Shown here one piece after another: positions 34,095 through 44,734 of a stretch of 64,000 bases of DNA. How positions within the stretch are numbered: position 1 is the stretch's first letter; each line of letters opens with the position of its first letter. The notes under the pieces are model-generated. The model was not told the DNA's origin and searched no databases. It worked only from the letters and a program-made list of their open reading frames with translations. Position numbers and translations under genes: made by a program. Source of the DNA: Branchinecta lynchi (Eukaryota > Arthropoda > Branchiopoda > Anostraca > Branchinectidae); the NCBI GenBank assembly GCA_023053575.1, contig JAKZAP010000010.1, positions 11,369,225-11,433,224 of the forward strand, given 5' to 3'.

Positions 34095-34600
34095 CCAAAT
34101 GTTTGCACCGTGCGGTGAAGATGCACACATTAAAGGTCGTAATCCGCGATCCCACAAACAGTTTGATGCTCGAAAAGAGTGTTTCTGCGGTCGTGTGTGG
34201 CCTACAAGTGTCTTTCCGCGACCAACAGATTTGTGTGGCTTTGTGGCTCGTATTCAACAAACAACTGTCGAGGTGATTTTCGATTCTGTGACTCGAATTT
34301 AGTGGCAAAATCAAATTTAGCAGCAAAATAATAGGTATAAGTTATAAAATTAGCTACTTTATCAAGCATATAGAGGTTCTTGGACCGTTCTTGTTAAAAA
34401 AAACAACAACTGAGGAACCATCTTGCATAGAATGGTAAGGATGCAAACGTTTTATCAAGATTTTATTTTCCAACATGTGTATAACCACCAAAAAGACAGA
34501 AAAAACGCCGTTTCCTCGAGTTTCATCTTGTGGCCTCGACTGTGTGGCATACAATGCTGTTTCCGCGTCAAACTCTCAGAAATATGTGGCCCAGAATTAT
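34095..34600 (-). repeat. Interspersed repeat family F, copy 2
   Basis: This is the inverted relative of 26650-27235. CTTTGTGGCTCG, TTTCCGCGACCAACAGAT and GTGTGGCATACAATGCTGTT align with that copy read backwards. Confidence 0.75.
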
Positions 34601-34699
34601 ATCACGGAAAAATGATAGGAATTGATTTGAAGACATTGCGCCACTAATGATCATGAGGGGAGCATGAACATTTATCGTAGCCCAGTCCGGACCTTAATA

Positions 34700-35810
34700 A
34701 GAACATGGGTGATATCTGCCCTTGTCAGTTATTAAGTTTCGCTCAGGTCGAATAACTCGTTGGAAAGTTATTTGGGCCACAAGATTCCGGATTTCCTCTG
34801 CTTCCACTCCCCTTCGGTATTTGGATCTGGCTAGGTCCCTAGTATGCAGTATGCATAACATGTCTCATCCGTCATGGCCCGTCTGCAAGTACCCTAACTC
34901 GCGTGTCAAAGATTTGCGCCCCCCTCCAAGTCCTCTCAAGTGACCGGTTGTGAGTTGAAACTGTAAAAGAAATAACTAGTGCGATCCGTCAAGTTCCGTC
35001 AGAATCGGATCACTCGTTCCAGAGCCGGAGCGATTGATTGAAATATTCTGGGGTTGCCCGTCCAACCCCTCGACGATGCCCGGATCCGCTCCAGTTTTAC
35101 AAACGTCGTATTTACGGCTTGCGCTTTTTTCCCCCACTAAGTCCATCCCGACCCCTCCACTTTAATTGCCACTTTAAATTTCCTGTGCCACCCTCCACAA
35201 AGTTGTTGGAGTTTAAATTTGTAGAGTTTAAATTTTCGTTCGTGACCTGTGACGGACGTTTACATGATGGAAGAAATTCAATGTTCGGCTTCGTCCGTGA
35301 GCGAATTTTTTAAAATAAATTGAATTGAATTGAACTTGCTTATTAATGCTTACAGTCAAGTTTCGCTAAGATCTGATCATCCGTCCGAAAGTTAAGCATG
35401 CCTCAAATTCCCAGATTCTCCCTCCTTCCAATCCCCCTCAGGGTATCCAGTATCCGAGAAGTGACAGTTTCAAAGTAAATCTGGCCTGGTCCCTAAAATG
35501 TCTGCCAACTCCTAGTTTAATGATCTAGCACATCTGGATGTACCTTAACTTGAGATCACCCGAATTCCCGGACCCGCCTCCGAATCCCCCTCCCCTCCCC
35601 GCAGTCCCCAGGGAGAAACCGTGCAGGCAGTGAATCCAAAAACGGATCTTGTGCAGAAGAAAAGAAGTGTTGTAGCAGCGATGCGGCAGCACTATTGCAA
35701 CAAAAAAGAGGCTCCGGTCATGTGCTATAATGTCGCATATCTAGGGCTTAGTTTTCTTCTGCCCACCAAGTCCCATCCAGACCCCTCTATGAATCCCTTA
35801 CCTCCAACCA
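34700..35810 (-). repeat. Family E tandem array, diverged inverted copy
   Basis: Read on the minus strand, 35400-35600 follows the family E unit: a G-rich box, CGGGAATTCGGGTGATCTC, a GATGTGCTAGATCATTAAAC-like segment and an AACTTGACTG end. A second, weaker unit is visible at 34720-34960. A retroelement tail (AATGTTCGGCTTC to (ATTGA)n) interrupts it near 35275-35335. Confidence 0.65.
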
Positions 35811-35811
35811 G

Positions 35812-36074
35812 GGGCGTCCCGAGCCTTTCTTCGTTGGGGGGGGGGGGAGGGGGCGAACCGGGTAAAATGGACCGAATCAGTACCTGATATTGACCGAATT
35901 TATAAAAAAAAATCTAAAACACAGCGAGTTGCCTTCAAGAACCTTTACGTAAAAAGTTGCATAGTATGTACAAGATCAAGTCTAAATAAAGATAAAATTT
36001 GGCGCGTTTTCACACTCTTCCGTTTTTTCGAGGGATACACCGTCACTAGCCTTTTATCTTCGGGGGACGCCCAG
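35812..36074. mobile_element. Possible hAT-like element ends
   Basis: CAGGGGCGTCCCGAGCC at 35809-35825 and GGGGGACGCCCAG near 36062-36074 look like an inverted pair related to the ends at 37230 and 38696. No target duplication could be seen and the pairing is tentative. Confidence 0.3.
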
Positions 36075-36936
36075 TTTTGCCAACAGTCTTGAAAATGTGC
36101 TGACAAAAAACGCAGTTGCTGCAAAGTGACAACGTCGCGAACGGCTGTACCCCGTAGAAATTAAAGCGCCGCAGGCCAAATTTTTCTAATCCGCTTTTTT
36201 TCTGGCAAATTCTAGCTTTTAACGTAGTTCAAGCCCCCCAAAATTCCAAGCCTCAAACCCCAACTAAATGACGTACCCTTCTTCTAAATAGTAGACTGCG
36301 AAACGTGCTGTAGGTGAAATTTTTTGGAAACACTCATGATCAGAGTGCCTTTTTGCGATCCCAAGGCTACCTATTAAACCATAGAGGTGCCTGACGAAAA
36401 AAGGGGGCCATCCAGTCCAGGGTAAAGCAGATGTAAAGACAGCAAACAACTAGTTTTCACGTCAAGAGACGTGCTAATGCCTGAAGCTCTGCAATCATAG
36501 AAGTAAAAGTTAAATAATTAATGGAAACCAGCTGAAGCTACCGTTAAACGTTAAAGAACAAGAGCTAAATAAATGCCACTTAAATTACCAAGCTCGGTAA
36601 CTGGGGTGAACCAAATAATGCATTCGTCCTACCGAAAAACTAACTAAAAAAATAAGGAGATTTAGATTCACATAGTTTTTATTTCACCAAAACAACACAA
36701 CTACATTATGCAAAAAACTCAACATCCACATAAAAGACAAAAATCATGTGGGTGGCTATATCTTCTAACCACTTTTTAACTTAAAATTATTCAATAAATA
36801 ATAACAGAAAAACTAATCTAAAATATTTCAGCATGATCTGGAGCGGTATAACGACCGAATTTCAGAAGGGAATAAAACTCTTGACAGAACCACCTAAAAC
36901 TACCGAATGTGGCAGGGCATGTGTGGAAAAAGCGAG

Positions 36937-37003
36937 GCTTCACCTTCCAGATTTTTCTTTCGGATTCCGCGGTTTTCGTCGAGACGGATCTGGAAGGTGA
37001 AGC
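36937..37003. repeat. Short hairpin
   Basis: GCTTCACCTTCCAGAT (36937-36952) faces ATCTGGAAGGTGAAGC (36988-37003), a perfect 16-bp stem with a 35-base loop. The GCTTCACC piece recurs singly near 38445. Confidence 0.75.
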
Positions 37004-37031
37004 CAGGCCAAAAACGTCTGGAAGTCCGGCG

Positions 37032-37140
37032 CGATATTTATATATCGTGACTTATCGTTATTTTTACTCTTCCTCCCTTTATTGTTACTCTTCCTACGTA
37101 ATCTTTTCTGTTCCATAATTTAAAGCTTGAATTCTTAGTT
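37032..37140 (+). repeat. 109-bp direct repeat, left copy
   Basis: About 90% identical by eye to 38484-38592 (TTCCTCCCTTTATTGTTACT, TTCTGTTCCATAATTTAAAG). This copy lies outside the hAT-like element at 37230-38696, while the other lies inside it. Confidence 0.85.
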
Positions 37141-37229
37141 CGAACTCTTTATTATACAAACCAACATTTAAATGCTAAACACATGAACACATTTTTTGTA
37201 ACCCTCTTAACATACTTTATACATGTAGC

Positions 37230-38696
37230 CAGGGGCATCGCAAAGGGGGGGGGGTGCAGCACCCCCCCCCCCCACCTTTTTAAGATTCGGTAAAATTTTG
37301 GGCCGGAGGCCCGAAATTTTACTGATATTGTTCGGTATTTTTTCTATAGCAGAACTTTTCGGTATATTTACGGGGATTCGGTAGTTATACATAATCCTAA
37401 ATAGGCTTTCTGTACAAGTCTCTTCGGTATAATGATCGGATTCAGTATAATTGCCAGTATTCGGTAGTTATCACGAATTTGGTGAAAGTATTGACTGAAA
37501 TCATTGGGTAATTTTTCGATGCCGGAACTATTCGGTATGTTTATGGATTTTCCGTAGTTACACAGAATCCCGAATAAGCTATTGGTTAAAAATTATTCGG
37601 TATCATGATTGGGATTCCGTAATTTATTCAGTATATTTTCCAGGATTAGGAAGTTAACCACAAATCCTGACTTTGTTCCAGTTTCGACGAAAGTGTACCG
37701 AATATGAATATTGTTCGGTAGTCTTTCGATACTAAAACAATTCGGTATAATAACCGGGATACGGTAGTTATACAGAATCCCGAACATGCTATCGGTCTTA
37801 ACTTATTTGGTATAATAACTGGGATTCGGTAATTTATTCGTTATAATTGCCAGGATTCGGAAGTTACCACGAACATCAAAACTCAGAAGATGTCGAGTAA
37901 AGCACTGTTCGCAGACAAAAGGGATGATCTATGATATCATCGATAGTCCTTACTTTTATTTTAGATCCCAAAAAGAATATATAATAATAAATATTTCGAA
38001 AATTCCGCCTGCAGCACTTTTCGTAATATTCTCTATTTTGTGGAAGGGCGCGTCATTTGACGGGGGTTTTAAACCAGTTTTAGGATTGAGATTTCGAAAC
38101 ATTAAAAGCTAGAATCTGGATGGAAATTAATTTGGCACGAAAAAGCAAAAAAAAAAAATCTCGCCTGCGCTCACTTTATGTGATCATGGGCATTATTGGC
38201 TAGGCTACAGTAGACGCTGCTGCCGGAACGTCGCTCCATCTGGTTTCTGGAACTTCTTAGAGTCTCGGTATTTAATCAACGGTAAATGATAGAATTTGTA
38301 AGAGAAGCAGTTAAATTTTAGCCTACAAAAACAAAAAATGGATTTCGAAAATTTTCGCCTGAGGCGCTCGATTTAATTTTCTATTTGCTATAATAGATAG
38401 AAGCTGTTACTGCAATCATGCCCGGCCTTATATCCTCCATGTGGGCTTCACCAAAACGCCGCCTAATAGTTGGCTTATCGTATTTATATTTATATATCGT
38501 GGATTATCGTTATTGTTACTCGTCCTCCCTTTATTGTTACTCTTCCTACGTAATCGTTTCTGTTCCATAATTTAAAGCTCTAATTCTTAGTTGTAGGATT
38601 CGGTAAAATTTTTGGAAGATTCGGTAGAATTTTGGCTCTGCACCCCCCCCCCCCCCCCCCCCCCCCCCCACCGAAAATGCACTTACGACGCCCCTG
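37230..38696. mobile_element. hAT-like non-autonomous element with 8-bp TSD
   Basis: The ends are inverted (CAGGGGCATCG... and ...TACGACGCCCCTG) and are flanked by a perfect 8-bp direct repeat CATGTAGC (37222-37229 and 38697-38704). Eight-base duplications and CAGGG-type termini are typical of hAT transposons. The interior has no transposase. It carries a G run then a C run near each end, an array of ATTCGGTA motifs (37280-37880) and several AAAATTTCGCCTGCGGCGC-like boxes. Confidence 0.85.
37280..37880. repeat. Degenerate tandem array of ATTCGGTA motifs
   Basis: GGGATTCGGTAGTTATACAG, AGAATCCCGAA and TTCGGTATAAT recur about every 40-90 bp in a larger repeating order. It lies inside the hAT-like element. 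Confidence 0.75.
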
Positions 38697-39513
38697 CATG
38701 TAGCTGATACTTATGATTGCAGGAAAGCCCGGCCTGTGGGGGAAGTAAAAAAAAAAAAAAATCAGTTTACATTAGTTTTCACATACTTTTTCAAAAAAGA
38801 AAAGAAAACTGAAAGAGGAAGAACAAAAAGAAATGGAGAACGAAAGCAAGCTAGGAAGAAAGCAAACTGCAACTAGGAACAGTCCATATTCCAATTTGCC
38901 TCTAATGTACTGTTCTTAGACCATCAGAAGGGTTCTGGGCGAGCTACCCCGTTTTGATCCAGCGAGTCTTTTAAGTTTTTCGTGTTTTAGTGTTGTTAGC
39001 CTTTTTAAATTCTCCGCCTATGAGCGCTACTCGACCCATCTAGCGGCCAAAATGGGATGATGTTTACATGAAAATGTTTCTGCTAGGTAGCGTTCTGCTG
39101 TAAAATACACGTCATTTTGAGTGTGAGACTGTCGGATGGAATTGAAAGTTTAGTTCTGTTTTGCTGTGATTTTGCTTGGTTTTTAGAGAACGAGCTTAGC
39201 TCAGATCCGTGGTGAAAATGATTTGCTGAAGTGCTGGGACATTGCTGGGAGGTTTCGTCCAGGTTTCATCTGCGTCAGGCTAGCAGTGAAGGTAAGGAAC
39301 TGGAGAGTTGAGATGTACAATTTAATAGTACAGTAGTAGGCTACAACCAAGCTAGGCTACAACAGTACAAACAAACAAAGCCAAGCATCAAATAGCCTAC
39401 AGGTGGCTACAGAGGGATTGGCTTGATATAGTCCAGGTCCAATCTACTACAATCAGCGATTCTGGTGCTGCCTGGGTGCTGCAGCCACAGCGAATTCTGT
39501 TGAAAATGAGTTT
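38697..39513. other. Non-repetitive intergenic stretch
   Basis: No gene and no recognised repeat apart from the target duplication at its left edge. Confidence 0.45.
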
Positions 39514-39521
39514 CGTCTAAG

Positions 39522-40232
39522 CAGTCTAGTACACTAGCCCCTTTTCAGGCATGGTGCTCAAACGTCTAGCACCATGCCTGGGTGCTAGACGTTCAAGCAC
39601 TGTACCTTGGATTTCATGTATGGTGCATGGATTTCAGTATACAGTGCATACATCAAAAACACAGTTTCTGTCATAACAACTGAGCACCAGCTCGGACAGG
39701 GCCAGGACAGGGCTGAAATTACTACCATGAATTGAGAAATCAAAGACAATCCTTTATATATTTTTCACAACAAAAACAAAAGGGCTCTGCTGATGACAGA
39801 TGTGAAAAACGTCATTTCCTTTTCTACATAGTCAAGGGTTTTGCATGCAAAGTGTCCTGTGCCTCAGCTTTTTCTACCTAGCAGCCAACCAGAATATTGG
39901 CTCTTGGGGAATAGATAGGGAAAATACATGGAAAATAGATAGGGTGCTATTAGGTTTTTCATCTCCATCATCATTAGAGCCCTTTTGTTTTTGTTGTGAA
40001 AAATCTATAAAGGATTGTCTTTGATTTCTCTAATTCATAATAGTAATTTCAGCCCTGTCCGAGCTGGTGCTCAGTTGTGATGACAGAAACTGTGTTTTTC
40101 CTGTATGCACTGTATACTGAAATCCATGCACCATACATGAAATCCAAGGTACAGTGCTTGAACGTCTAGCACCCAGGCATGGTGCTAGACGTTTGAGCAC
40201 CGTGCCTGAAATGGGGCTAGTGTACTAGACTG
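39522..40232. mobile_element. Palindromic transposon family P, element P1 (711 bp)
   Basis: It begins CAGTCTAGTACACTAGCCCC and ends GGGGCTAGTGTACTAGACTG. A perfect 8-bp direct repeat CGTCTAAG flanks it (39514-39521 and 40233-40240). The two halves are inverted for about 270 bp each around a spacer near 39800-39960. Within each arm GGTGCTAGACGTT and AACGTCTAGCACC alternate, giving small palindromes inside the large one. No coding sequence. Confidence 0.92.
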
Positions 40233-40357
40233 CGTCTAAGCTGGTTATTACAGGTTATTAGCCTATAGCAGGTTTTAAAGGGCGACACAATTAGTGTTTT
40301 TGTCAAGAGCAAGAATGGAGAATTGAGAAGAGCAAAAATGGTAATTAGGGCAAGAAG

Positions 40358-40684
40358 CAGTCTAGTACACTAGCTGTTTTACAGTCACGGTGCACAAAAG
40401 TCTAGCGCCATGCCTGAGTGCTAGACGTTTGAGCACTGTACCTTGAAATCCATGCATGGTGCATGGGTTTCAGCGTACAGTGCACACATGAAAAAGCACA
40501 ATTTCTATCATTACACACTAAGTACTGATAGAAATTGTTCTTTTTCATGTGTGCACTGTAGCCTATGCTGAAATCCATGCACCATTCAAGGTACAATGCT
40601 CTAGCACTCAGGCACAGCTCAGGCTCAGGTATGGTGCTACATGTGTGAGCACCATGACTGAAAAAGGGCTAGTGTACTAGACTG
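40358..40684. mobile_element. Palindromic transposon family P, element P2 (327 bp)
   Basis: It has the same termini as P1 (CAGTCTAGTACACTAG / CTAGTGTACTAGACTG) and the same arm content, but a much smaller centre. CAAGAAG flanks it on both sides (40351-40357 and 40687-40693), with two extra bases on the right, so the target duplication is imperfect. Confidence 0.88.
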
Positions 40685-40927
40685 TACAAGAAGCAAGGAT
40701 AGAGAACTGAGAATTCAGATCATAAATGCAACTATTATTTAAAAAAAAAATGGAAGAGGTATATGTGTAGGCTATGGTAGCCTGTTTGAACGGTTGAGTT
40801 AATTGAGTTTGAATATCTTAGTTTTGGTCTTGGTCTGGCGAGCGCTAGTCATACAAAATTCCCAAATTTTTGGGCATGGTGCCCCAACATCTGGGCATGC
40901 CTGGACGTATGGGCATGGTGCCCATAC

Positions 40928-41223
40928 CAGTCTACCACAAACCCCTGATTTTGGGAAAGCCTATGCCAAACGCTGGGTATATCTAGCGTTTGGTATACCC
41001 TATGTCTAATGCTGGAAACACTATGCCAAATGCTGGATACTGGGATCCAATCAAATATTGATGTTTTGACTGAAGCTCAGAAATCAACCAATCAGAATTC
41101 ACCTGTAGTGAGGTAGGTCAGGGTTATGGTACCAACAGCTATCCAGCATAGGCAGTGCCAAACGTTAGATATACCCGGCATTTGGCATAGGGTATCCAAA
41201 AATCAGGGATTTGTGGTTAACTG
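40928..41223. mobile_element. Palindromic element P4 (296 bp), nested in the left arm of P3
   Basis: It begins CAGTCTACCACAAACCCCTG and ends TTTGTGGTTAACTG, flanked by a perfect 8-bp GCCCATAC (40920-40927 and 41224-41231). The right arm of P3 carries the uninterrupted GGTGCCCATACGTTGG (inverted, near 43355-43370), which is the empty site. A diverged relative lies at about 44150-44712. Confidence 0.92.
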
Positions 41224-41372
41224 GCCCATACATTGGGGCACCATGCCCTGGAGCATGGGCATAGTACCCCTGTAAAATTTGGTTAAACTGACAATGGTTA
41301 CATACCTAAATAGGGTTGGGTTGTCTTTGTGTCCTAGATACAAAGATACCTGATTTTACTTTCTATCCAACC

Positions 41373-41800
41373 CCGTAGCGTATGTTCCGATTATTTTCGG
41401 GAGGGGTGACAGCTCAGTGGAAATCTGCGGCCGAAGGCCACGACCTTATCGGCAAAATTTTTCGCCATTTTTGCATATTTTTACCATTTTTACCACTAAA
41501 AATACCTGTAGGTGGAAAAAACATCTTTAATCTTGTAATCATGCACACTACGACTCAAACACTGTTTCTAAGATCAATTACTGAACCATACTGTAAATAA
41601 TTTCGATTAGCTTCTCAATTTGTTTTTTCGCATACATTTTCCCGCAAAAAAACTCCTTTTCCCAGAATTTTGGATGAAGATCGACCTTGTCGCCCGTACT
41701 TCGCACAGGTTTTTCCAATCAAAAAGCCGTTTCTCAAGAATTTCGGGTGGGGGGGGGGGGGGCGATCGCCCCTGTCCCCCCCCCCTAATATACGCTACTG
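41373..41800. mobile_element. hAT-like insertion (428 bp) in the left arm of P3
   Basis: It is flanked by a perfect 8-bp ATCCAACC (41365-41372 and 41801-41808). The termini are CCGTAGCGTATGTT and, inverted, CAGTAGCGTATATT. The right arm of P3 reads straight through this point (TTTCTATCCAACCTC, inverted, about 43220-43235), giving the empty site. Runs of G and C lie near its right end. Confidence 0.9.
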
Positions 41801-42284
41801 ATCCAACCTCACTTTCCAATTTTCAGAATGTTAGAGCACTTCCAAGATACATAGAATTTTTTGGAGGCCACTTCTCTCCTAGTGGGTTTACTGTATCCTT
41901 TTTCAGAAAATAGCCGCTAGGTAGCATGGATGAGGCAAGCTTTTCAATCTGTTCACTGGAGCAAATATTTCCTTTAGATTGTTAGCCTTTTATTGTATTT
42001 ATTTTGAGGGTTTTTGGACTATGTTAACGACTGTTATCCAAACTCACTATAAACTCAAAAGAAATACAATAAAAGGCAAACAATCTGAAGGAATTCGGAA
42101 GGAAAGGAAATTTAATTCCTAAAGTAAGAAAATTCAAAAGCTTACCTCATCCACTCTACCTAGTGGTGACTACCTGGAAAAGGATTAAGTAACCTAATGG
42201 CAACTACCTGGAAAAGGAAAGAGTAAACCCACTAGGAAAGAAGTGGCCTCCACAAAACTATGTATCTTGGAAGACCTTACCTTA

Positions 42285-43192
42285 GACCTTAGTTCCTCCA
42301 CAGCCATCGGTGGCGCATAGGGCGTCGACAAAGCCTCTCCATTCGTCCCGCATTGATGCCGCAGCTGTGACGTCTTCCCATTCAGGTACTAGCGAGGCAC
42401 CGCCTTCTTTGCAGCAGCTCGATGACAGACGACTGACCTGTTTTCCTGCGTATTTCTGCATTGGTGATTTTTTGTTGCCAGCTTATATTTAAGAATCTTC
42501 TGAGGCTCATGTTTTCAAATGCGAGGATCCTTTTTTCAAGCTGGGCGTCTGTTTCCCAGCATTCACTTGCGTAAAGGAGTATCGAGAGTACATTGCTGTT
42601 GAAGAGTCGTAGCTTCAGTCGCATTGAATATTTGTTGCTTCTCCAAATAGGTTTCAATCTATTGAAGGCACTTGTTGCTTGCCCGATTCTACGTTTTATC
42701 TCGGTCGAAATCTCTCCATCGCAATTAATCCAGCTACCCAGGTACTTGAACTCCTGGACTTGTTCTAGATCCTTGTTTTTGCAATGAAGAACAAGCGGCG
42801 AGCTTGTGATAGCAATGCTCTTTGATTTGCCAACTTTGATTTTAAGCCCTACATTCTCTGCTTTTTCAGTGATAGTGTCAAGTAGTCGCTGCAACTGTTC
42901 TTTAGACTCTTCGAGAAGGACAACATCGTCCGCAAAGTCCAGATCGAACAGTTGCTGTTGCTTACTTTTACACTGTATCCCGATGCGAATCTCAGGGCAT
43001 AATCCATTATGATTATAAAGATCATCGGGGAAAGTACACACACTTGACGGACACCAGACATGATCTTGAAAAATCTGGTTGTACCGTTTTCGGTCTTTAC
43101 GCAACATTCCGATTGTTCGTAGAGCGCTATAATCATATTTATTATTTCATCGGGAATTCCATAATATTTCAGGATTCTCCTGAAACATTCTT
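42285..43192 (-). mobile_element. LINE fragment in the right arm of P3
   Basis: The minus strand encodes a reverse transcriptase fragment. Motif B (SGVRQVCVLSPMIF) is in one frame (ORF 43136-42849). After a frameshift near 43000 come FADDVVLLEES (motif C), EFKYLGSW and a C-terminal region ending near 42382. The style resembles RTE-type LINE proteins, but the clade is uncertain. Both ends are truncated relative to a full element. The 3' end (CTTAGACCTTAGTTCCTCC read on plus) recurs at about 56625-56700. P3 arm sequence resumes on both sides. Confidence 0.85.
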
Positions 43193-43452
43193 AAAAGTGT
43201 TCTAACATTTTGAAAATTGGAAAATGAGGTTGGATAGAAAGTAAAATCAGGTATCTTTTGATCTAGGACAGGAAGAAAATCCTATTTAGGTATGTAACCA
43301 TTCTCAGTTTAACCATTTTCACAGGGGTACCATGCCCATGCTCCAGGGTATGGTGGCCCAACGTATGGGCACCATACCCATACGTCCAGGCATGCCCAGA
43401 CGCTGGGGCACCATGCCCAAAAATTTAGGATTTGTGGATGACTGGCGAGCGC

Positions 43453-43900
43453 CATAGATAGATAGATAGATAGATACTTTAATTTTAGCCGTTAGGCCAT
43501 ACACAAAATCATACATTTTAAACACTTCGAGAGAACGATTATATAAACTCACATGTAAAACGCTTTAAGCTCCCACTACCAATAACTATTTACATCTCTT
43601 TAACGCTTCTTTGACAAAACCTGTAACTGCCATTATCGCTGACCGTGAAGATGACTTTAGGATACCAGGAAAGAGCAACCCATCTTCACCAAAAATTCTT
43701 ACTCTCAAAGCCGAGAGCCCCTTGGATCTTGACAGGAAGTGAGACAGATTTTCCTTTTCCAAACCACATAACGAGCAAGTGTAACATGACTTCGGGTTTC
43801 GGGAATTTCTTTCAAATAATTTAGCCCTACTCTTAAGAGGGAGACTGTTCGCTCGGATCTGGAACCACAAACGCAGAACCACATATTGTGATAGTTATAA
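43453..43900 (-). mobile_element. LINE 3' fragment with (TATC)n tail
   Basis: The minus strand encodes ANSLPLKSRAKLFERNSRN and then a CSLCGLEKENLSHFLSR zinc knuckle. The 3' UTR has GTGTATGGCCTAACGGCTAA and ends in six TATC repeats at 43453-43476, directly against the P3 target duplication. It is related to the fragment at 17057-17805. Confidence 0.82.
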
Positions 43901-44149
43901 TGCTCTCTGGAACGAAAAATAACAGAGGTACTTCATCACTCTTACGGGATTTCCAGCAGAATCAAAAGTTATTATCAGATATCGTGGCCATCTTAAGGAA
44001 ATTGTAATGATTGTAACAGTCATGGAACAAAAATAATAAAGATGGAGGTGCTAATTTACTTACAAATGTATAGCATACTTCTACTGTACATTAGCCTAAT
44101 TACAAATATAAATAATAATCCCCCTTTGGTAGACAGCAACCCTTGATCT
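43901..44149. other. Probable 5' continuation of LINE fragment, decayed
   Basis: No open frame and no clear boundary; nothing else recognised. Confidence 0.3.
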
Positions 44150-44712
44150 TTAATTTACATACTCTATGCCAAAACCTGGACCTGGGTATACCTAGAATTT
44201 GGAGTACCGCATGCTGCTCCTATGCCTAATTAATACTGAAAACTCTAACCGAATAAAATATTAGTTGCGTTTTTAATCTGAATTCTCAGTTCTCGATTCT
44301 TGCACAAATTACCGTCTTTGCTCTTCTCATTTCTGGCTTCTGACAAAAACACTTATTTAGCCACCTGGTAATACCTGTTTAAATATGTTGAACATCTGCC
44401 CTTTGCTGACCAAGCAGGAAGGAGAACAGTCCATCCTACAGAATTGCAAAGCTATCCCCATTCTCGATTCTGACAAAACTGCAAGAAAAGGAGAGTTGAC
44501 TTCATCCCAATATTAAAAAGGGCAAAATAGGAGAATTGGGAATGGAGTGGCAAATGGAATTCAGATAAAAAGGCAACTATTGATGATTTGAGTCAAGGTG
44601 AGAAATCAACCAGCCAGATTTTTTTTACATTGGAGTAAGTCAAGGTTAGGTCACCAACGGGTATCTAGTATTTGGCATTGAGTATCTAAAAATCAGGGGT
44701 CTGTGGTCGACC
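44150..44712. mobile_element. Diverged relative of palindromic element P4
   Basis: CTATGCCAAAACCTGG, GGTATACCTAGAATTTGG, GAGAAATCAACCAGCCAGAT and TAAAAATCAGGGGTCTGTGG parallel motifs of P4 in order, spread over a longer stretch, so the copy has probably been interrupted. Confidence 0.6.
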
Positions 44713-44734
44713 GATGTTTTCGACTTATTAAGGT

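Larger units (their letters stand above)
40846..43444. mobile_element. Large palindromic element P3, with secondary insertions in both arms
   Basis: A perfect 8-bp direct repeat GCGAGCGC (40838-40845 and 43445-43452) flanks ends reading TAGTCATACAAA and, inverted, CAGTCATCCACAAA. The centre of symmetry is near 42040. The left arm continues through 40846-41372 and 41809-42040, the right through 42040-42280 and 43190-43444. The arms agree over GGAGCATGGGCATGGTACCC, GTTACATACCTAAATAGG and TGATTTTACTTTCTATCCAA. Removing the insertions leaves about 1.0-1.2 kb. No transposase seen. Confidence 0.85.

Noticed and set aside
38641..38670. Long C run as a G-quadruplex regulatory site
   Set aside because: G/C runs recur near the ends of several hAT-like elements, so it is better read as part of the transposon; run length may also be a sequencing artefact.
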